Shown here in pieces: positions 8,684-19,031 of a DNA stretch of 47,662 bases. The position numbers and the translations under genes were made by a program. The DNA is from Acidimicrobiia bacterium. Lineage in GTDB: Bacteria > Actinomycetota > Acidimicrobiia > Acidimicrobiales > CATQHL01. The notes beneath the pieces were generated by a model. The model made no database searches. It saw only the letters and a list, made by a program, of their open reading frames with translations, and was not told the origin of the DNA. The stretch spans positions 1 to 47,662 of the forward strand of contig VXXM01000048.1 in NCBI GenBank assembly GCA_009835395.1, in the 5' to 3' direction. The number at the start of each line of letters is the position of its first letter. Position 1 is the stretch's first letter.

Positions 8684-9975
8684 CAAATGCAACCGGTTGC
8701 GACCACACCGGCGGCGGAACCCATCCCGATGGACACGCGGCGTGTGCTGCGGCGCTCGCGGTTCCTGATCAGCCACCGCCGACCGCCGCCCGGCGAGACG
8801 ACCCGGGGGATGTCGCCAGCGTCGCCATCACAGTTGAAGGAACCTCTGGCTACGCCGCCCGCCGCGCGACGTTCGGCAGGATCCTGGCCGCCGCCGACGT
8901 GGACCTGGCGTGGCTCCCCACCGGGGCCGACCTGGAGTACCTCACCGGCCTCCAGCGGCGGGTGCCGACGTTCGGCGACGTGAACTACACGCACGGCTGG
9001 GTGGCCGGCGCGTTCATACTGCCCGGGCGAGACCCAATCTTCCTGCTGCCGCGCAACTTCGTGGAGTTCGACCTCCCCGAGGGCGTTCCCGGCGAGGTCA
9101 TCAGCGTGGACGAGATGGACGACGGCGACGCCCTGTTCGCACAGGCCGCCGCCGCCCTTGGCCCCGCCAAGCGGATCGCCGTCGGTGCCCGAACCTGGGG
9201 CTCGGCCATCATGCGCCTGCTGGCGGCCTTCGGCGGGGCGGAGTTGGTGGATGCCAGCAAACTGGTGAACCGCATGCGCCGGATCAAGACCCCCGACGAA
9301 CTGGCCCTCATGAAGCGGGCCTGCTCGCTCGCTGACACCGCCATGGCCGAGGTCAGCGATCGCGTCCAGGCCGGTGTCACCGAACTGGAACTGGGCGAGG
9401 AGGTGAACTACCACCTGCTGCGCCTCGGGGCGCGCACGTGGTCGTTCGACACCGCCGTCTGGTCGATGGGCCCCGGCGACGCCCGCGACGCCAACGTGCG
9501 GATCTCCCAGCAGGCGCTGCGCGGCGATAGCGGGATCTCCTTCGACTTCGGCGCCGTGATCGAGGGCTACTGCTCCGACTTCGGTCGCACCATCCACATC
9601 GGCGACCCCGGCGAGGAGTACCGGCGGGTCTACGAGGTCGTCATGGCGGCCCAGCAGGCCGGCATCGACACGGTGCGACCAGGTGTCACCGCCTCGGCGG
9701 TGCACCGGGCCACGCGCCAGGTGATCGTCGACGCCGGCTACGGCGACTGGTTCCGCCATCGCACCGGCCACTGCATCGGCTTGGACGTGCACGAGGAACC
9801 GTTCATTTCGCCCGAGGACGAGACGCCTCTGGAGGCCGGCATGACCTTCACCATCGAGCCGTCGGTGTTCTGGCCCGGCCGGGTGGGCGTGCGGGTCGAG
9901 GACGTCATTGTCTGCACCCCCGACGGCGGCGTCAAGCTGAACGAGCACCCGACCGACCTGGTGGCCAACGAGTAA
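8680..9975 (+). CDS. M24 family metallopeptidase (Xaa-Pro peptidase/creatinase fold)
   Basis: A 431-residue protein with a creatinase-type N-terminal domain and a pita-bread M24 catalytic domain. All five metal ligands are visible: Asp in SFDFGAVIEGYCSDFGR (two Asp), His in HRTGHCIGLDVHEEPF, Glu in FTIEPSVF and Glu in VRVEDVIV. So it is likely an active dinuclear metal enzyme. ATG 8680 overlaps the upstream stop (ATGA). The first roughly 50 residues are Pro/Ala/His-rich and not family-like, so a later start is possible. With a peptide-type ABC importer in the same operon, a dipeptidase or a creatinase-like C-N hydrolase role are both plausible. Confidence 0.87.
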   Translation: MTNATGCDHTGGGTHPDGHAACAAALAVPDQPPPTAARRDDPGDVASVAITVEGTSGYAARRATFGRILAAADVDLAWLPTGADLEYLTGLQRRVPTFGDVNYTHGWVAGAFILPGRDPIFLLPRNFVEFDLPEGVPGEVISVDEMDDGDALFAQAAAALGPAKRIAVGARTWGSAIMRLLAAFGGAELVDASKLVNRMRRIKTPDELALMKRACSLADTAMAEVSDRVQAGVTELELGEEVNYHLLRLGARTWSFDTAVWSMGPGDARDANVRISQQALRGDSGISFDFGAVIEGYCSDFGRTIHIGDPGEEYRRVYEVVMAAQQAGIDTVRPGVTASAVHRATRQVIVDAGYGDWFRHRTGHCIGLDVHEEPFISPEDETPLEAGMTFTIEPSVFWPGRVGVRVEDVIVCTPDGGVKLNEHPTDLVANE

Positions 9976-10003
9976 CGCCACCGGGCGGAGGAGACGAGCG
10001 GCT

Positions 10004-10744
10004 ATGGGAGAACCGGCGGGCGCGCTCGTCACCGGCGGGGCGCGCGGCATCGGGCGGGCGATCGCCGAGCGGCTGGCGCGCCGCGGCGACACCGTGGTCA
10101 TCGGCGACCTCGGGTCGACGGCGAACGCGACGGCCGCCGAGCTCTCTGCGGAGGGGCTGGCCGTCCACGGTGTCGAACTCGATGTCCGCGACCCCGAGTC
10201 GCTGGCCGCCGCCGTCGGGCGCGTCGAGGAGGTAGCCCCGCTGGCCACCATGGTCAACAACGCCGGCGTGGGTTGGATCCGGCCCCTGGTGGAGGTCACC
10301 CCTCAGGAGTTCGACGGCCTCATGTCGATCAACCTGCGGGGGGTGTTCTTCGGGATCCAGGCCGCCGCTCGCGCCATGGTGGGCCGCGGGGGCTGCATCG
10401 TGAACACAGCGTCGACCTCCAGCTTCACCGCCTCCACGACCCCGATGGTGCCCTATGACACCTCCAAGGGAGCGGTGCGCATGCTCACCATCGCCGCTGC
10501 CCGCGAGTTGGCCCCGGTGGGTATCAGGGTGAACGCCGTGGCACCCGGCACGGTTGACACCGACCTCACCCGCACACTGCTGGACGACCCGGGGGTGCTG
10601 GAACGCCAAGCGGCCGAGCGGATCCCCCTGGGCCGCCTGGGCAGGACCACGGACATCGCCGCGGCGGTGGACTTCCTGAGTTCCGAAGCGGCTTCGTACG
10701 TGACCGGCCACGTCCTCGTCGTCGACGGTGGCTGGTTGACTTGA
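10004..10744 (+). CDS. SDR family oxidoreductase
   Basis: A 246-residue classical short-chain dehydrogenase. The cofactor motif is TGGARGIG, NNAG follows near residue 84, the catalytic Ser is in the NTASTSSF segment and the active site is YDTSKGA (YxxxK). The C-terminus GHVLVVDGGWLT is standard. An acidic residue (GDLGS) after the second strand favours NAD(H) over NADP(H). GGAGGAG lies about 12 nt before ATG 10004. It follows the M24 gene by 28 nt and precedes a RidA gene, consistent with an oxidation step in the catabolic operon. The substrate is unknown. Confidence 0.9.
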   Translation: MGEPAGALVTGGARGIGRAIAERLARRGDTVVIGDLGSTANATAAELSAEGLAVHGVELDVRDPESLAAAVGRVEEVAPLATMVNNAGVGWIRPLVEVTPQEFDGLMSINLRGVFFGIQAAARAMVGRGGCIVNTASTSSFTASTTPMVPYDTSKGAVRMLTIAAARELAPVGIRVNAVAPGTVDTDLTRTLLDDPGVLERQAAERIPLGRLGRTTDIAAAVDFLSSEAASYVTGHVLVVDGGWLT

Positions 10745-10790
10745 GCGCGACCGCCACGACCGCCGCAGCGATCTCTCGAAAGGAAGCTCC

Positions 10791-11174
10791 ATGGCAGACA
10801 GCACAGTGACCACCGAGGCGGCGCCCGAGCCGCGGGGACCGTACCCACATGTCCGCATCGACGGCGACCACGTCTGGGTGACCGGCCAGATCGGCCGCGA
10901 CCCGGCCAGCGGCGACTTCGTGGCCGGCGGCTTCGAGCCCGAGTTCCACCAGGCCATCACCAACCTCGCCGAGATCCTCGGCGAGGTTGGCTGCACCCTG
11001 GCCGACGTGGTGCACACCTGCGTGCAGTTCATCAACGAGGACGACCTGGATTCCATGAACCGCATCTACGGCGAGCGATTCGCCGTGCCATACCCCGCCC
11101 GGACGAGTTTCGGTGTGGCGTTCCTCTGGAAGGGCGCCAAGGTGCAGATCGACTGCGTCGCACGGCGCCCCTGA
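10791..11174 (+). CDS. RidA/YjgF family enamine/imine deaminase
   Basis: A 127-residue protein of the Rid family, which hydrolyses reactive enamine or imine intermediates and forms cytoplasmic trimers. Family positions are visible: VTGQIGRDPASG, the asparagine-rich helix, MNRIYGERF and the substrate-carboxylate arginine in PARTSF. The usual Glu in the final strand (vEIe) is replaced by QID, as in some non-RidA subgroups. GAAAGGAAGC precedes ATG 10791. Rid proteins often accompany amino acid or pyrimidine/purine ring catabolism, which fits the surrounding hydantoinase-type enzymes. Confidence 0.88.
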   Translation: MADSTVTTEAAPEPRGPYPHVRIDGDHVWVTGQIGRDPASGDFVAGGFEPEFHQAITNLAEILGEVGCTLADVVHTCVQFINEDDLDSMNRIYGERFAVPYPARTSFGVAFLWKGAKVQIDCVARRP

Positions 11175-11190
11175 TACCGGGCCGGGCCCG

Positions 11191-11196
11191 TATAGT
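11191..11196 (+). promoter_or_regulatory. Probable -10 element (TATAGT) of the VOC gene
   Basis: TATAGT stands out in GC-rich DNA 28 nt before ATG 11225, after the RidA stop. It matches the recurrent TAnnnT element seen before many gene starts here. No convincing -35 hexamer is visible. Confidence 0.45.
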
Positions 11197-11224
11197 CGCG
11201 CCGTCCGCTACCCGAGGAGGGCCC

Positions 11225-11722
11225 ATGTCCGCAGAGTCCAACGAGTCCCAGCCGGCGACCGGCGGTATCCGCCCCGACCTCTGGTCGCGGACCTACCAGA
11301 TCGGTGTCGTGGTGCGCGACATCACCCGGGCCGCTGCGTTCTACGAGCGCCTCGGGATCGGCCCGTTCACCGAGGGACCCTCGGCCCACACTCTGGTGCG
11401 GAAGATCTACGGTGCCGACGCCCCGGACGTGGAGGTCAAGGGGCTCATCGCCCAGATGGGCAACGTCGAGTTCGAGTTGCTGCAACCGGTGGCGGGCAAG
11501 GGCATCCAGGCCGAGTTCCTCGAGCGCCACGGCGAGGGTGTCGTGCATCTGTGCGCCTACACCGACGACATCGACCGGGACATCGCCGACCTCACCGGGC
11601 TCGGTCACGAGGTGATCTCCTACGGGGAGGTCTCCGACGGCGGCCGCTTCGCCTACTTCGAAACCCGTGAGGTGGGTGGCCTGGTGCTGGAACTGTTCCA
11701 GCCAGGCAAGACCTTCACCTAG
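11225..11722 (+). CDS. VOC superfamily (glyoxalase-like) protein
   Basis: A 165-residue protein with the two-module vicinal-oxygen-chelate fold, similar in layout to methylmalonyl-CoA epimerases. Module one begins YQIGVVVRDITRAAAFYERLG and module two begins GVVHLCAYTDDIDR. Candidate metal ligands are Gln (QIGVV, where His is commoner), Glu in VEFELLQP, His in VVHLC and Glu in LVLELFQP. GAGGAGG lies about 6 nt before ATG 11225, and its own promoter-like TATAGT lies upstream. The substrate cannot be assigned; an epimerase, isomerase or dioxygenase activity are all possible in this superfamily. Confidence 0.78.
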   Translation: MSAESNESQPATGGIRPDLWSRTYQIGVVVRDITRAAAFYERLGIGPFTEGPSAHTLVRKIYGADAPDVEVKGLIAQMGNVEFELLQPVAGKGIQAEFLERHGEGVVHLCAYTDDIDRDIADLTGLGHEVISYGEVSDGGRFAYFETREVGGLVLELFQPGKTFT

Positions 11723-11748
11723 TTTGCTGGCCGCCACGGCGGCGGGCC

Positions 11749-11754
11749 TAGACT
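11749..11754 (+). promoter_or_regulatory. Probable -10 element (TAGACT)
   Basis: TAGACT sits 64 nt before ATG 11819 in the short gap after the VOC gene. It conforms to the TAGRCT-like element repeated across this window. No recognisable -35. Confidence 0.4.
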
Positions 11755-11818
11755 GCGCCCCGGCCGTCGGGCGCCCCGGTGGCCGGCGCGGATCGGGAAC
11801 GAGCGAGGAGGGAAGCGG

Positions 11819-12496
11819 ATGGTCGACTACGACAAGGTGGAGATCGCCTACCCGGAGTTGAAGGAACTGGCCGACGCCATCGAGGACGGGCCCGCCGACC
11901 GGCTGGCGCGCATCAAGGAGGATGGCCACATCGACCACGAGGGCCAGCGCCGCTACCTCGAGCGCTACCACGAAGTCGCAGCCGACGACCCGATCCAGCA
12001 GGGCTGGGACGCCAACGAGAACGAGTTCCACGCCAAGACCAGAATCTTCTCGGTGCTGGCCGACGCCATGGAGGTCGAGCTGGGCAAGGAGGAGGGCCGG
12101 GCGGCCGTGTCACGAGCCCGCGAGCGCCAGGGTCTCGAGATGGGCACGCAGATGGCCGAGCGGTCGCGGGCCAAGGGCGACCGCCTCAGCCTCAACAACT
12201 TCTTCAAGGAGTTCTGGAGCTACTTCGCCTGGTCGCCGAAGTTGGACACAGAGCGCTACTTCGAGGATGACGGCAACATGGCCAAGTACGTCCTCCGCCT
12301 CAACTGCCCCATCGGCGACTACCTGCGTGACAACGCCCCGGACGTGGAGTTCTCGTCCAACTTCTGCGACCTCGACGAACACATCGCCGTCACCTACAAC
12401 CCCAACATCCGCTACTCCCGCAAGCGCTGGGCCCCCGCCGGCGACCACTACAGCGAGCTCGTCTGGGAGCTCGACAGCGACGACGTCCTGGACTGA
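11819..12496 (+). CDS. ATC hydrolase-like protein (L-2-amino-thiazoline-4-carboxylate hydrolase family, tentative)
   Basis: A 225-residue soluble protein. The C-terminal half has the layout I associate with the ATC-hydrolase family: a long helical N-terminal part, then NCPIGDYLRD, SSNFCDLDEHIAVTYNPNI and a final AGDHYSELVWEL strand. In family members as I recall them the last motif is GDxxC; here the cysteine position is Ser, so the classical catalytic cysteine may be lost. L-2-amino-thiazoline-4-carboxylate hydrolase converts a cyclic thiazoline to a cysteine derivative after racemisation, so co-occurrence with an Asp/Glu-racemase-type protein is suggestive. GCGAGGAGGGAAGC precedes ATG 11819. 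Assignment is by pattern only. Confidence 0.5.
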   Translation: MVDYDKVEIAYPELKELADAIEDGPADRLARIKEDGHIDHEGQRRYLERYHEVAADDPIQQGWDANENEFHAKTRIFSVLADAMEVELGKEEGRAAVSRARERQGLEMGTQMAERSRAKGDRLSLNNFFKEFWSYFAWSPKLDTERYFEDDGNMAKYVLRLNCPIGDYLRDNAPDVEFSSNFCDLDEHIAVTYNPNIRYSRKRWAPAGDHYSELVWELDSDDVLD

Positions 12497-12526
12497 TTCC
12501 GGCCTCGAGCGGCTGCGGGGGAATCG

Positions 12527-13582
12527 ATGAATATGCGCGCCCTGTTGATGGTGGGCAAGAACCAGTTGGAGATGGCCGACATCGAGGTGCCGGAGCGTCC
12601 AACGAATTGGGCGCTCGTTCGGGTGAAGGCGTCGGCGCTGGGGCTGTTCCACCAGCAGATGGCCGCCGGGATGATCGACACCAAGGGCCTGCCGCGGATC
12701 CTCGGCCACGAGATCGTGGGTGAGATCGTCGAGGCCGACTCCCCGGCCACGCCGCCGCCGGGGTCGCTGGTGGTGGCCGACGCCGTGGTGGGCTGCGGGG
12801 TCTGCGAGTGGTGCGTGCGCGGCAGCGAGAGCATCTGTCCCTGGATGACCCACCTCGGGATCGATCTGGACGGAGGCTTCGCCGATTACGCGGTCGTACC
12901 CGAGTCCAACCTGTTCCTGCTGTCTCCCGACACGCCGCTGGACGAGGCGGTGATGCTGTCATCGGCGCTGCCGGCGGCGGTGCACGGCATGCGCCGGTCG
13001 GGTATCGCCGCCGGCTCGCGCATGGTCATCTCCGGCGTCGGCAGCATCGGCTTCACGGTGTGCCAGGTGGCCCGGGCCATGGGCGCGACCACGATCGTTG
13101 CGGCCGACGTTGCGGCCGATCACCTGGCTGCCGTCGAGCCGTGGGTGGACGCCACCGTCGACGTCTCGGGGATGTCGCCGAGCGAGTCGTCGGAGGCGCT
13201 CCGGGAGGCCCTCGGCGCCCCGCACGGCGCCGATCTCACGTTCGAGGCCTCCGGCCATCCCTCCAGCGTCGACACGGTGCTGCGAGCCGCTCGCCCGGGC
13301 GGGACCGTGGTACTCATGGGCATCGTCCACGGCTCTGCCACGTTGCACTTCGACGACTTCCTTTTCGACTGCATCAAGCGCGAACTCAACATCATCGCCA
13401 CGTTCGGCTTCACGCGCGCCGACTTCCTCCTCGGCAACGCCCTCTACGAGTCCGGCGCCCTGAATCTGCGCCCGCTGATCGGCCCGACCGTGTCGCTCGA
13501 GGGCGTTCCCGAGGCCCTGGCAGCCATCGCAGCCGGCGGCACCGGCGGCAAGCGCCAGGTCGTTGAGGTGGCTGTCGCCTGA
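12527..13582 (+). CDS. Medium-chain (MDR) zinc-type alcohol dehydrogenase-like protein
   Basis: A 351-residue MDR-superfamily oxidoreductase. The structural-zinc cysteines are all present (GCGVCEWC and a fourth Cys in SICPW, residues 90-104), as is GHEIVGE near residue 60. The Rossmann motif is GVGSIGF near residue 166. At the place of the usual catalytic-zinc cysteine (GiCgsD) the sequence reads ALGLFHQQ, so this ligand is missing and the catalytic metal site may be altered. The start ATG 12527 lies 30 nt after the previous stop with GGGG upstream; a second ATG six nucleotides later is an alternative. It ends the catabolic run. Confidence 0.83.
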   Translation: MNMRALLMVGKNQLEMADIEVPERPTNWALVRVKASALGLFHQQMAAGMIDTKGLPRILGHEIVGEIVEADSPATPPPGSLVVADAVVGCGVCEWCVRGSESICPWMTHLGIDLDGGFADYAVVPESNLFLLSPDTPLDEAVMLSSALPAAVHGMRRSGIAAGSRMVISGVGSIGFTVCQVARAMGATTIVAADVAADHLAAVEPWVDATVDVSGMSPSESSEALREALGAPHGADLTFEASGHPSSVDTVLRAARPGGTVVLMGIVHGSATLHFDDFLFDCIKRELNIIATFGFTRADFLLGNALYESGALNLRPLIGPTVSLEGVPEALAAIAAGGTGGKRQVVEVAVA

Positions 13583-13640
13583 ACGGGTCTCGAACCTCAG
13601 CCACTCGCGCCCACGGTGCCCTCGCGGATCCGTCTATGAA

Positions 13641-13687
13641 ATGGATTGATTCTTTCTTTGGATCAAGTCCAGACTAATGGCTATAGT
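13641..13687 (+). promoter_or_regulatory. furA promoter and candidate Fur-type operator
   Basis: A strikingly AT-rich stretch in GC-rich DNA lies 60-105 nt before furA. It contains the inverted repeat TTGAT (13646-13650) - 11 nt - ATCAA (13662-13666), with GGA/TCC flanks that extend it imperfectly. It is followed by TATAGT (13682-13687), a good -10, and TTGGAT (13658-13663) is a possible -35 with an 18-nt spacer, so the repeat would overlap the core promoter. In mycobacteria FurA represses furA-katG by binding an AT-rich site over its own promoter (established); the same control is inferred here. Confidence 0.55.
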
Positions 13688-13746
13688 GGTGGTGTGAGGG
13701 CCACGCAGCGTGGCCGGCGGTGCCGAGTGAGCGAGGACCGAGGGTG

Positions 13747-16436
<2,690 letters not shown>

Positions 16437-16450
16437 TCCGCGGGTGCCCG

Positions 16451-16466
16451 GCCGGCGCTAGCCGGC
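16451..16466. terminator. Possible bidirectional terminator between katG and the SDR gene
   Basis: GCCGGC-GCTA-GCCGGC forms a 6-bp GC stem in the 21-bp gap between two convergent stop codons. No T-tract follows. It overlaps the last codons of the minus-strand gene, and chance formation in such DNA is possible. Confidence 0.3.
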
Positions 16467-17186
16467 GAGCCAGCCTCCGTCGGCGGGGACGTAGGCGCCC
16501 GTCATGAACGAGGCGGCGTCGGAGGTCAGGAAGGCGGCCAACTCGGCGATCTCCTCGGGCTGGCCGGGCCGCCCTAGCGGCGTCTTCGACATCAGCCATC
16601 CGCCCCGCACCGGGTCGGCGATGCTGTTGGCGCTCATGGGCGTGTTGATGACGCCCGGGCCGATCACGTTCACCCTGATGTCGTGGGCGGCGAAGTCCAG
16701 CGCCAGGCCCTTGCCGAGCATCAGCACACCGCCCTTGGAGCTCACGTAGGCGGCGAATGCGGGCAGGGCGATCTTCGAGTTGATCGACCCGATCAGCACG
16801 ATCGAGCCGCCGTGGCCCGCCTCGACCATGGCCCGCGCGGTCCGCTGGGCGGTGAGGAAGCAGCCCGTGAGGTTCACGTCGACGGTCCGGCGGAAGTCCT
16901 CCACACTGAATTCCAGGCTGTGTCCGTGCAGTTCCATGCCGGCGCACGCCACGACATGGTGCAGGTCGCCGAATCTCTCCAGCGTGGCGGCCACCATGGC
17001 GTCGGTGGCGGCCTCGTCGGTCACGTCGAGCGCGAAGGGCATCGCCTGGGTGAGTTCGGCGGCTGTGGACGCAGCGCCGTCACCGTCGAGGTCGGCACAC
17101 ACGACGGCGTCGCCGCGTGCGGCGAGCCGCCGGGCCGTGGCCGCCCCGATCCCGCTGGCGGCGCCGGTCACTAGTGATACCTGCAT
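16458..17186 (-). CDS. SDR family oxidoreductase
   Basis: A 242-residue classical SDR: cofactor motif TGAASGIG at residues 7-14, Asp in CADLDGDG after the second strand (NAD-type preference), catalytic Ser in IGSINSK and Tyr/Lys in YVSSKGG, and C-terminal AYVPADGGWLAG. It lies downstream of the PPOX-fold gene on the same strand (76 nt apart), and a palindrome lies in that gap. The NNAG motif is replaced by CAGME-like residues (VACAGMEL). It is distinct in sequence from the SDR at 10004. The substrate is unknown; possibly linked to the adjacent F420/flavin-type protein. Confidence 0.88.
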   Translation of the reverse strand: MQVSLVTGAASGIGAATARRLAARGDAVVCADLDGDGAASTAAELTQAMPFALDVTDEAATDAMVAATLERFGDLHHVVACAGMELHGHSLEFSVEDFRRTVDVNLTGCFLTAQRTARAMVEAGHGGSIVLIGSINSKIALPAFAAYVSSKGGVLMLGKGLALDFAAHDIRVNVIGPGVINTPMSANSIADPVRGGWLMSKTPLGRPGQPEEIAELAAFLTSDAASFMTGAYVPADGGWLAG

Positions 17187-17241
17187 GGTGTAGCTCTCCT
17201 CGGTTGTGGCCCGAAGCGGTGGCTCTGATTGACTCTTGCCG

Positions 17242-17256
17242 CGGAACGATGTTCCG
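17242..17256 (-). terminator. Short perfect palindrome between the PPOX-fold and SDR genes
   Basis: CGGAAC-GAT-GTTCCG, a 6-bp stem with a 3-nt loop, begins 7 nt after the PPOX stop in transcription direction and lies 56 nt before the SDR start. It may be a weak terminator of the first gene or an operator for the second; no T-run follows it. Confidence 0.3.
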
Positions 17257-17262
17257 GTCCGC

Positions 17263-17682
17263 TTAGGGACGCTCGTGGTCGTAGACGCGTTCGGGGCTGA
17301 TGATGAGGATGACCCGCTCGGACTGGATCGTCGCCGGGTAGGCGGTGCCCATGTACTTCATTGCCAACTCCTCGATGTTCTCCCGAGCCTGTGGACCCCG
17401 GATCTCGGAGGTCACCCGCCCCCGCACCTCGCTGAAGATGTACGGGTTCTCGTTGTCGGGCAGCAGGACGGTGACCCGGGGATCCGCCGCAATGTTGCGG
17501 TACTTCCGGCGGTGCACCTCGGTGTTCATGATGAGGTTGGTGCCGTCGGTGTCGACCCACATGACGTGATTCTGGGGTTGCCCGTCCGGCAGCAGCGTCG
17601 AGAGCACCGCGAAGGTCTTGGCCTTGGCGCGGCTGATCGCCTTGGCGCTCAGCGGCTGGGGGGACGTGGCGGCGGCGTTCAT
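17263..17682 (-). CDS. PPOX-class (pyridoxamine 5'-phosphate oxidase fold) protein, possibly F420-dependent
   Basis: A 139-residue split-barrel protein of the pyridoxamine-phosphate-oxidase-like superfamily, which binds FMN or coenzyme F420 as a homodimer. The order of strands is typical: FAVLSTLLPDGQPQNHVMWVD, then NTEVHRRKYRNIAADPRVTV, then a RGRVTSEI strand. I chose the ATG at 17682 because AGGAGA lies about 10 nt before it; an in-frame upstream extension of 16 residues is arginine-rich and unlike the family. In actinobacteria such proteins often use F420 as hydride donor (family knowledge); FMN use or heme utilisation remain possible. Confidence 0.8.
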   Translation of the reverse strand: MNAAATSPQPLSAKAISRAKAKTFAVLSTLLPDGQPQNHVMWVDTDGTNLIMNTEVHRRKYRNIAADPRVTVLLPDNENPYIFSEVRGRVTSEIRGPQARENIEELAMKYMGTAYPATIQSERVILIISPERVYDHERP

Positions 17683-17741
17683 GACGATGGTTCTCCTCTC
17701 CGGCGCCTCGAGGACTCCGGTTCCTGGCACAGCGACGGCTC

Positions 17742-17747
17742 AGTCTA
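17742..17747 (-). promoter_or_regulatory. Probable -10 element (TAGACT) of the PPOX gene
   Basis: Read on the minus strand the hexamer is TAGACT, 59 nt before ATG 17682. It is identical to the element before 11819 and close to the others in the window. Confidence 0.45.
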
Positions 17748-17918
17748 GGAACCTCGGCCGGTTGCCGGTCGATCCGGTTCTCACGGCGCGCCGGGCGGAA
17801 TCGACGAGCGCTCCGCATCGGCCCGCGTCCGCGCCGCATGTCCCCATCCCGCGGCGGGCGTGGTAAGAACATCGCTCGTGCAGACAGACGAACCGCCACA
17901 GTCGACGATGGGCCGCCG

Positions 17919-19031
17919 ATGAGCACGATCCTGGTGTCCGGCGTCGGCGCCCTCGGCGGTTGGGCACTGGAGTTCCTGGCGCGGGCGCCCGGCGTGGAAC
18001 GCGTCGTGACCGTCAAGCGCAGCCCGTGGAGCGGGCCCTCGTGGACCACGATCGCCATGCTGGGCTCCGCCATCGAGGGGCACACCAAGCAGTTCGAGCA
18101 CCGTCAGGTCGACTTGGCCGACGAGAGTGCGATGGCCCGGCTGCTGGCCGAGGTGCGCCCCGACGCCATCGTCCACTCGGCCACGGTGCAGTCGCCCCGG
18201 ATCCTCAGCGGCGCGGCCCTCGATCCAGGTCTCCGTGCCGAGGTCAGGGCGGCCACCTTCGGCATGTGGCTGCCGTGGCAGCTCTGGCCCGCCGCCCAGC
18301 TCACCCGGGCCGTGGAGGCCTCCGGCATCGACACGCACGTGGTGAACGCCTCCTTCCCCGATGTCGTCAACGTGGCGATCTGGAGGCGGTTCGGCCACGG
18401 CCCCTCCACCGGAGCCGGGAACCTGGAGGTGTGCGCGGCACGGGTGCTGCGCTACGCCATGGCCATTACCGGTCGTCCCGCCGCTGAGATCGACGTCTCA
18501 CTCGTCGGCTCGCACGCGCTGCTGACCCGCGGCGCGGTGGTGCCGCACAACTTCCGGTTGACCGTCGACGGCGCGGACGCCACCGAGCAGGTGGACCTCA
18601 CCGCGGCGCTGTCGTCCTGGCCCGAGACGATCAACTGGCACGGCGAGATACCGAACTCGCTCTACGCCGGCTCCGCCGTCAAGAACGCCCTCGCCCTGCT
18701 GGGCTCCGAGCCGCTTCGGACGCACGTGTCCTCGCCGATGGGACTGCCGGGGGGGTATCCGGCGATCGTCGGGTCCGGCACGGTGCAGTTGCGCCTGCCG
18801 CCCACCCTCGACGAGGCGGAGGCGGTGGCGATCAACGACAGGGCGGCCCGCTTCGACGGCATCGAACGCATCACCGACGACGGGACGGTTGTGTACACCG
18901 CCGAGTCGCGTGCTGCAATGGAGAACCTTGGCTACCGCTGCGAGGCGGTGGAGTTCGACGACCTCGCCCGCCGCCGCGACGAGTTGCGCGAGGTCTACCG
19001 GCGCCTGACATCGGAGGGGCAAGATGCCTGA
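17919..19031 (+). CDS. Rossmann-fold NAD(P)-binding protein (epimerase/saccharopine-dehydrogenase-like), function unknown
   Basis: A 370-residue protein beginning with a Rossmann motif, VSGVGALGGWALEFLARAPG, followed by VVTVKRSPW, an acid-ended strand (HRQVDLAD) and PDAIVHSATVQSPRIL, which resembles extended SDR/NAD-dependent epimerase proteins. The active-site YxxxK is not evident, and the C-terminal half (residues 190-370) has no family I recognise. I chose ATG 17919 because the Rossmann strand starts immediately; the ribosome-binding site is weak. Its last 8 nt overlap the DapA-family gene, so it is probably its functional partner. A dehydrogenase of an imino acid or lactone is possible, but this is inference. 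Confidence 0.65.
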   Translation: MSTILVSGVGALGGWALEFLARAPGVERVVTVKRSPWSGPSWTTIAMLGSAIEGHTKQFEHRQVDLADESAMARLLAEVRPDAIVHSATVQSPRILSGAALDPGLRAEVRAATFGMWLPWQLWPAAQLTRAVEASGIDTHVVNASFPDVVNVAIWRRFGHGPSTGAGNLEVCAARVLRYAMAITGRPAAEIDVSLVGSHALLTRGAVVPHNFRLTVDGADATEQVDLTAALSSWPETINWHGEIPNSLYAGSAVKNALALLGSEPLRTHVSSPMGLPGGYPAIVGSGTVQLRLPPTLDEAEAVAINDRAARFDGIERITDDGTVVYTAESRAAMENLGYRCEAVEFDDLARRRDELREVYRRLTSEGQDA

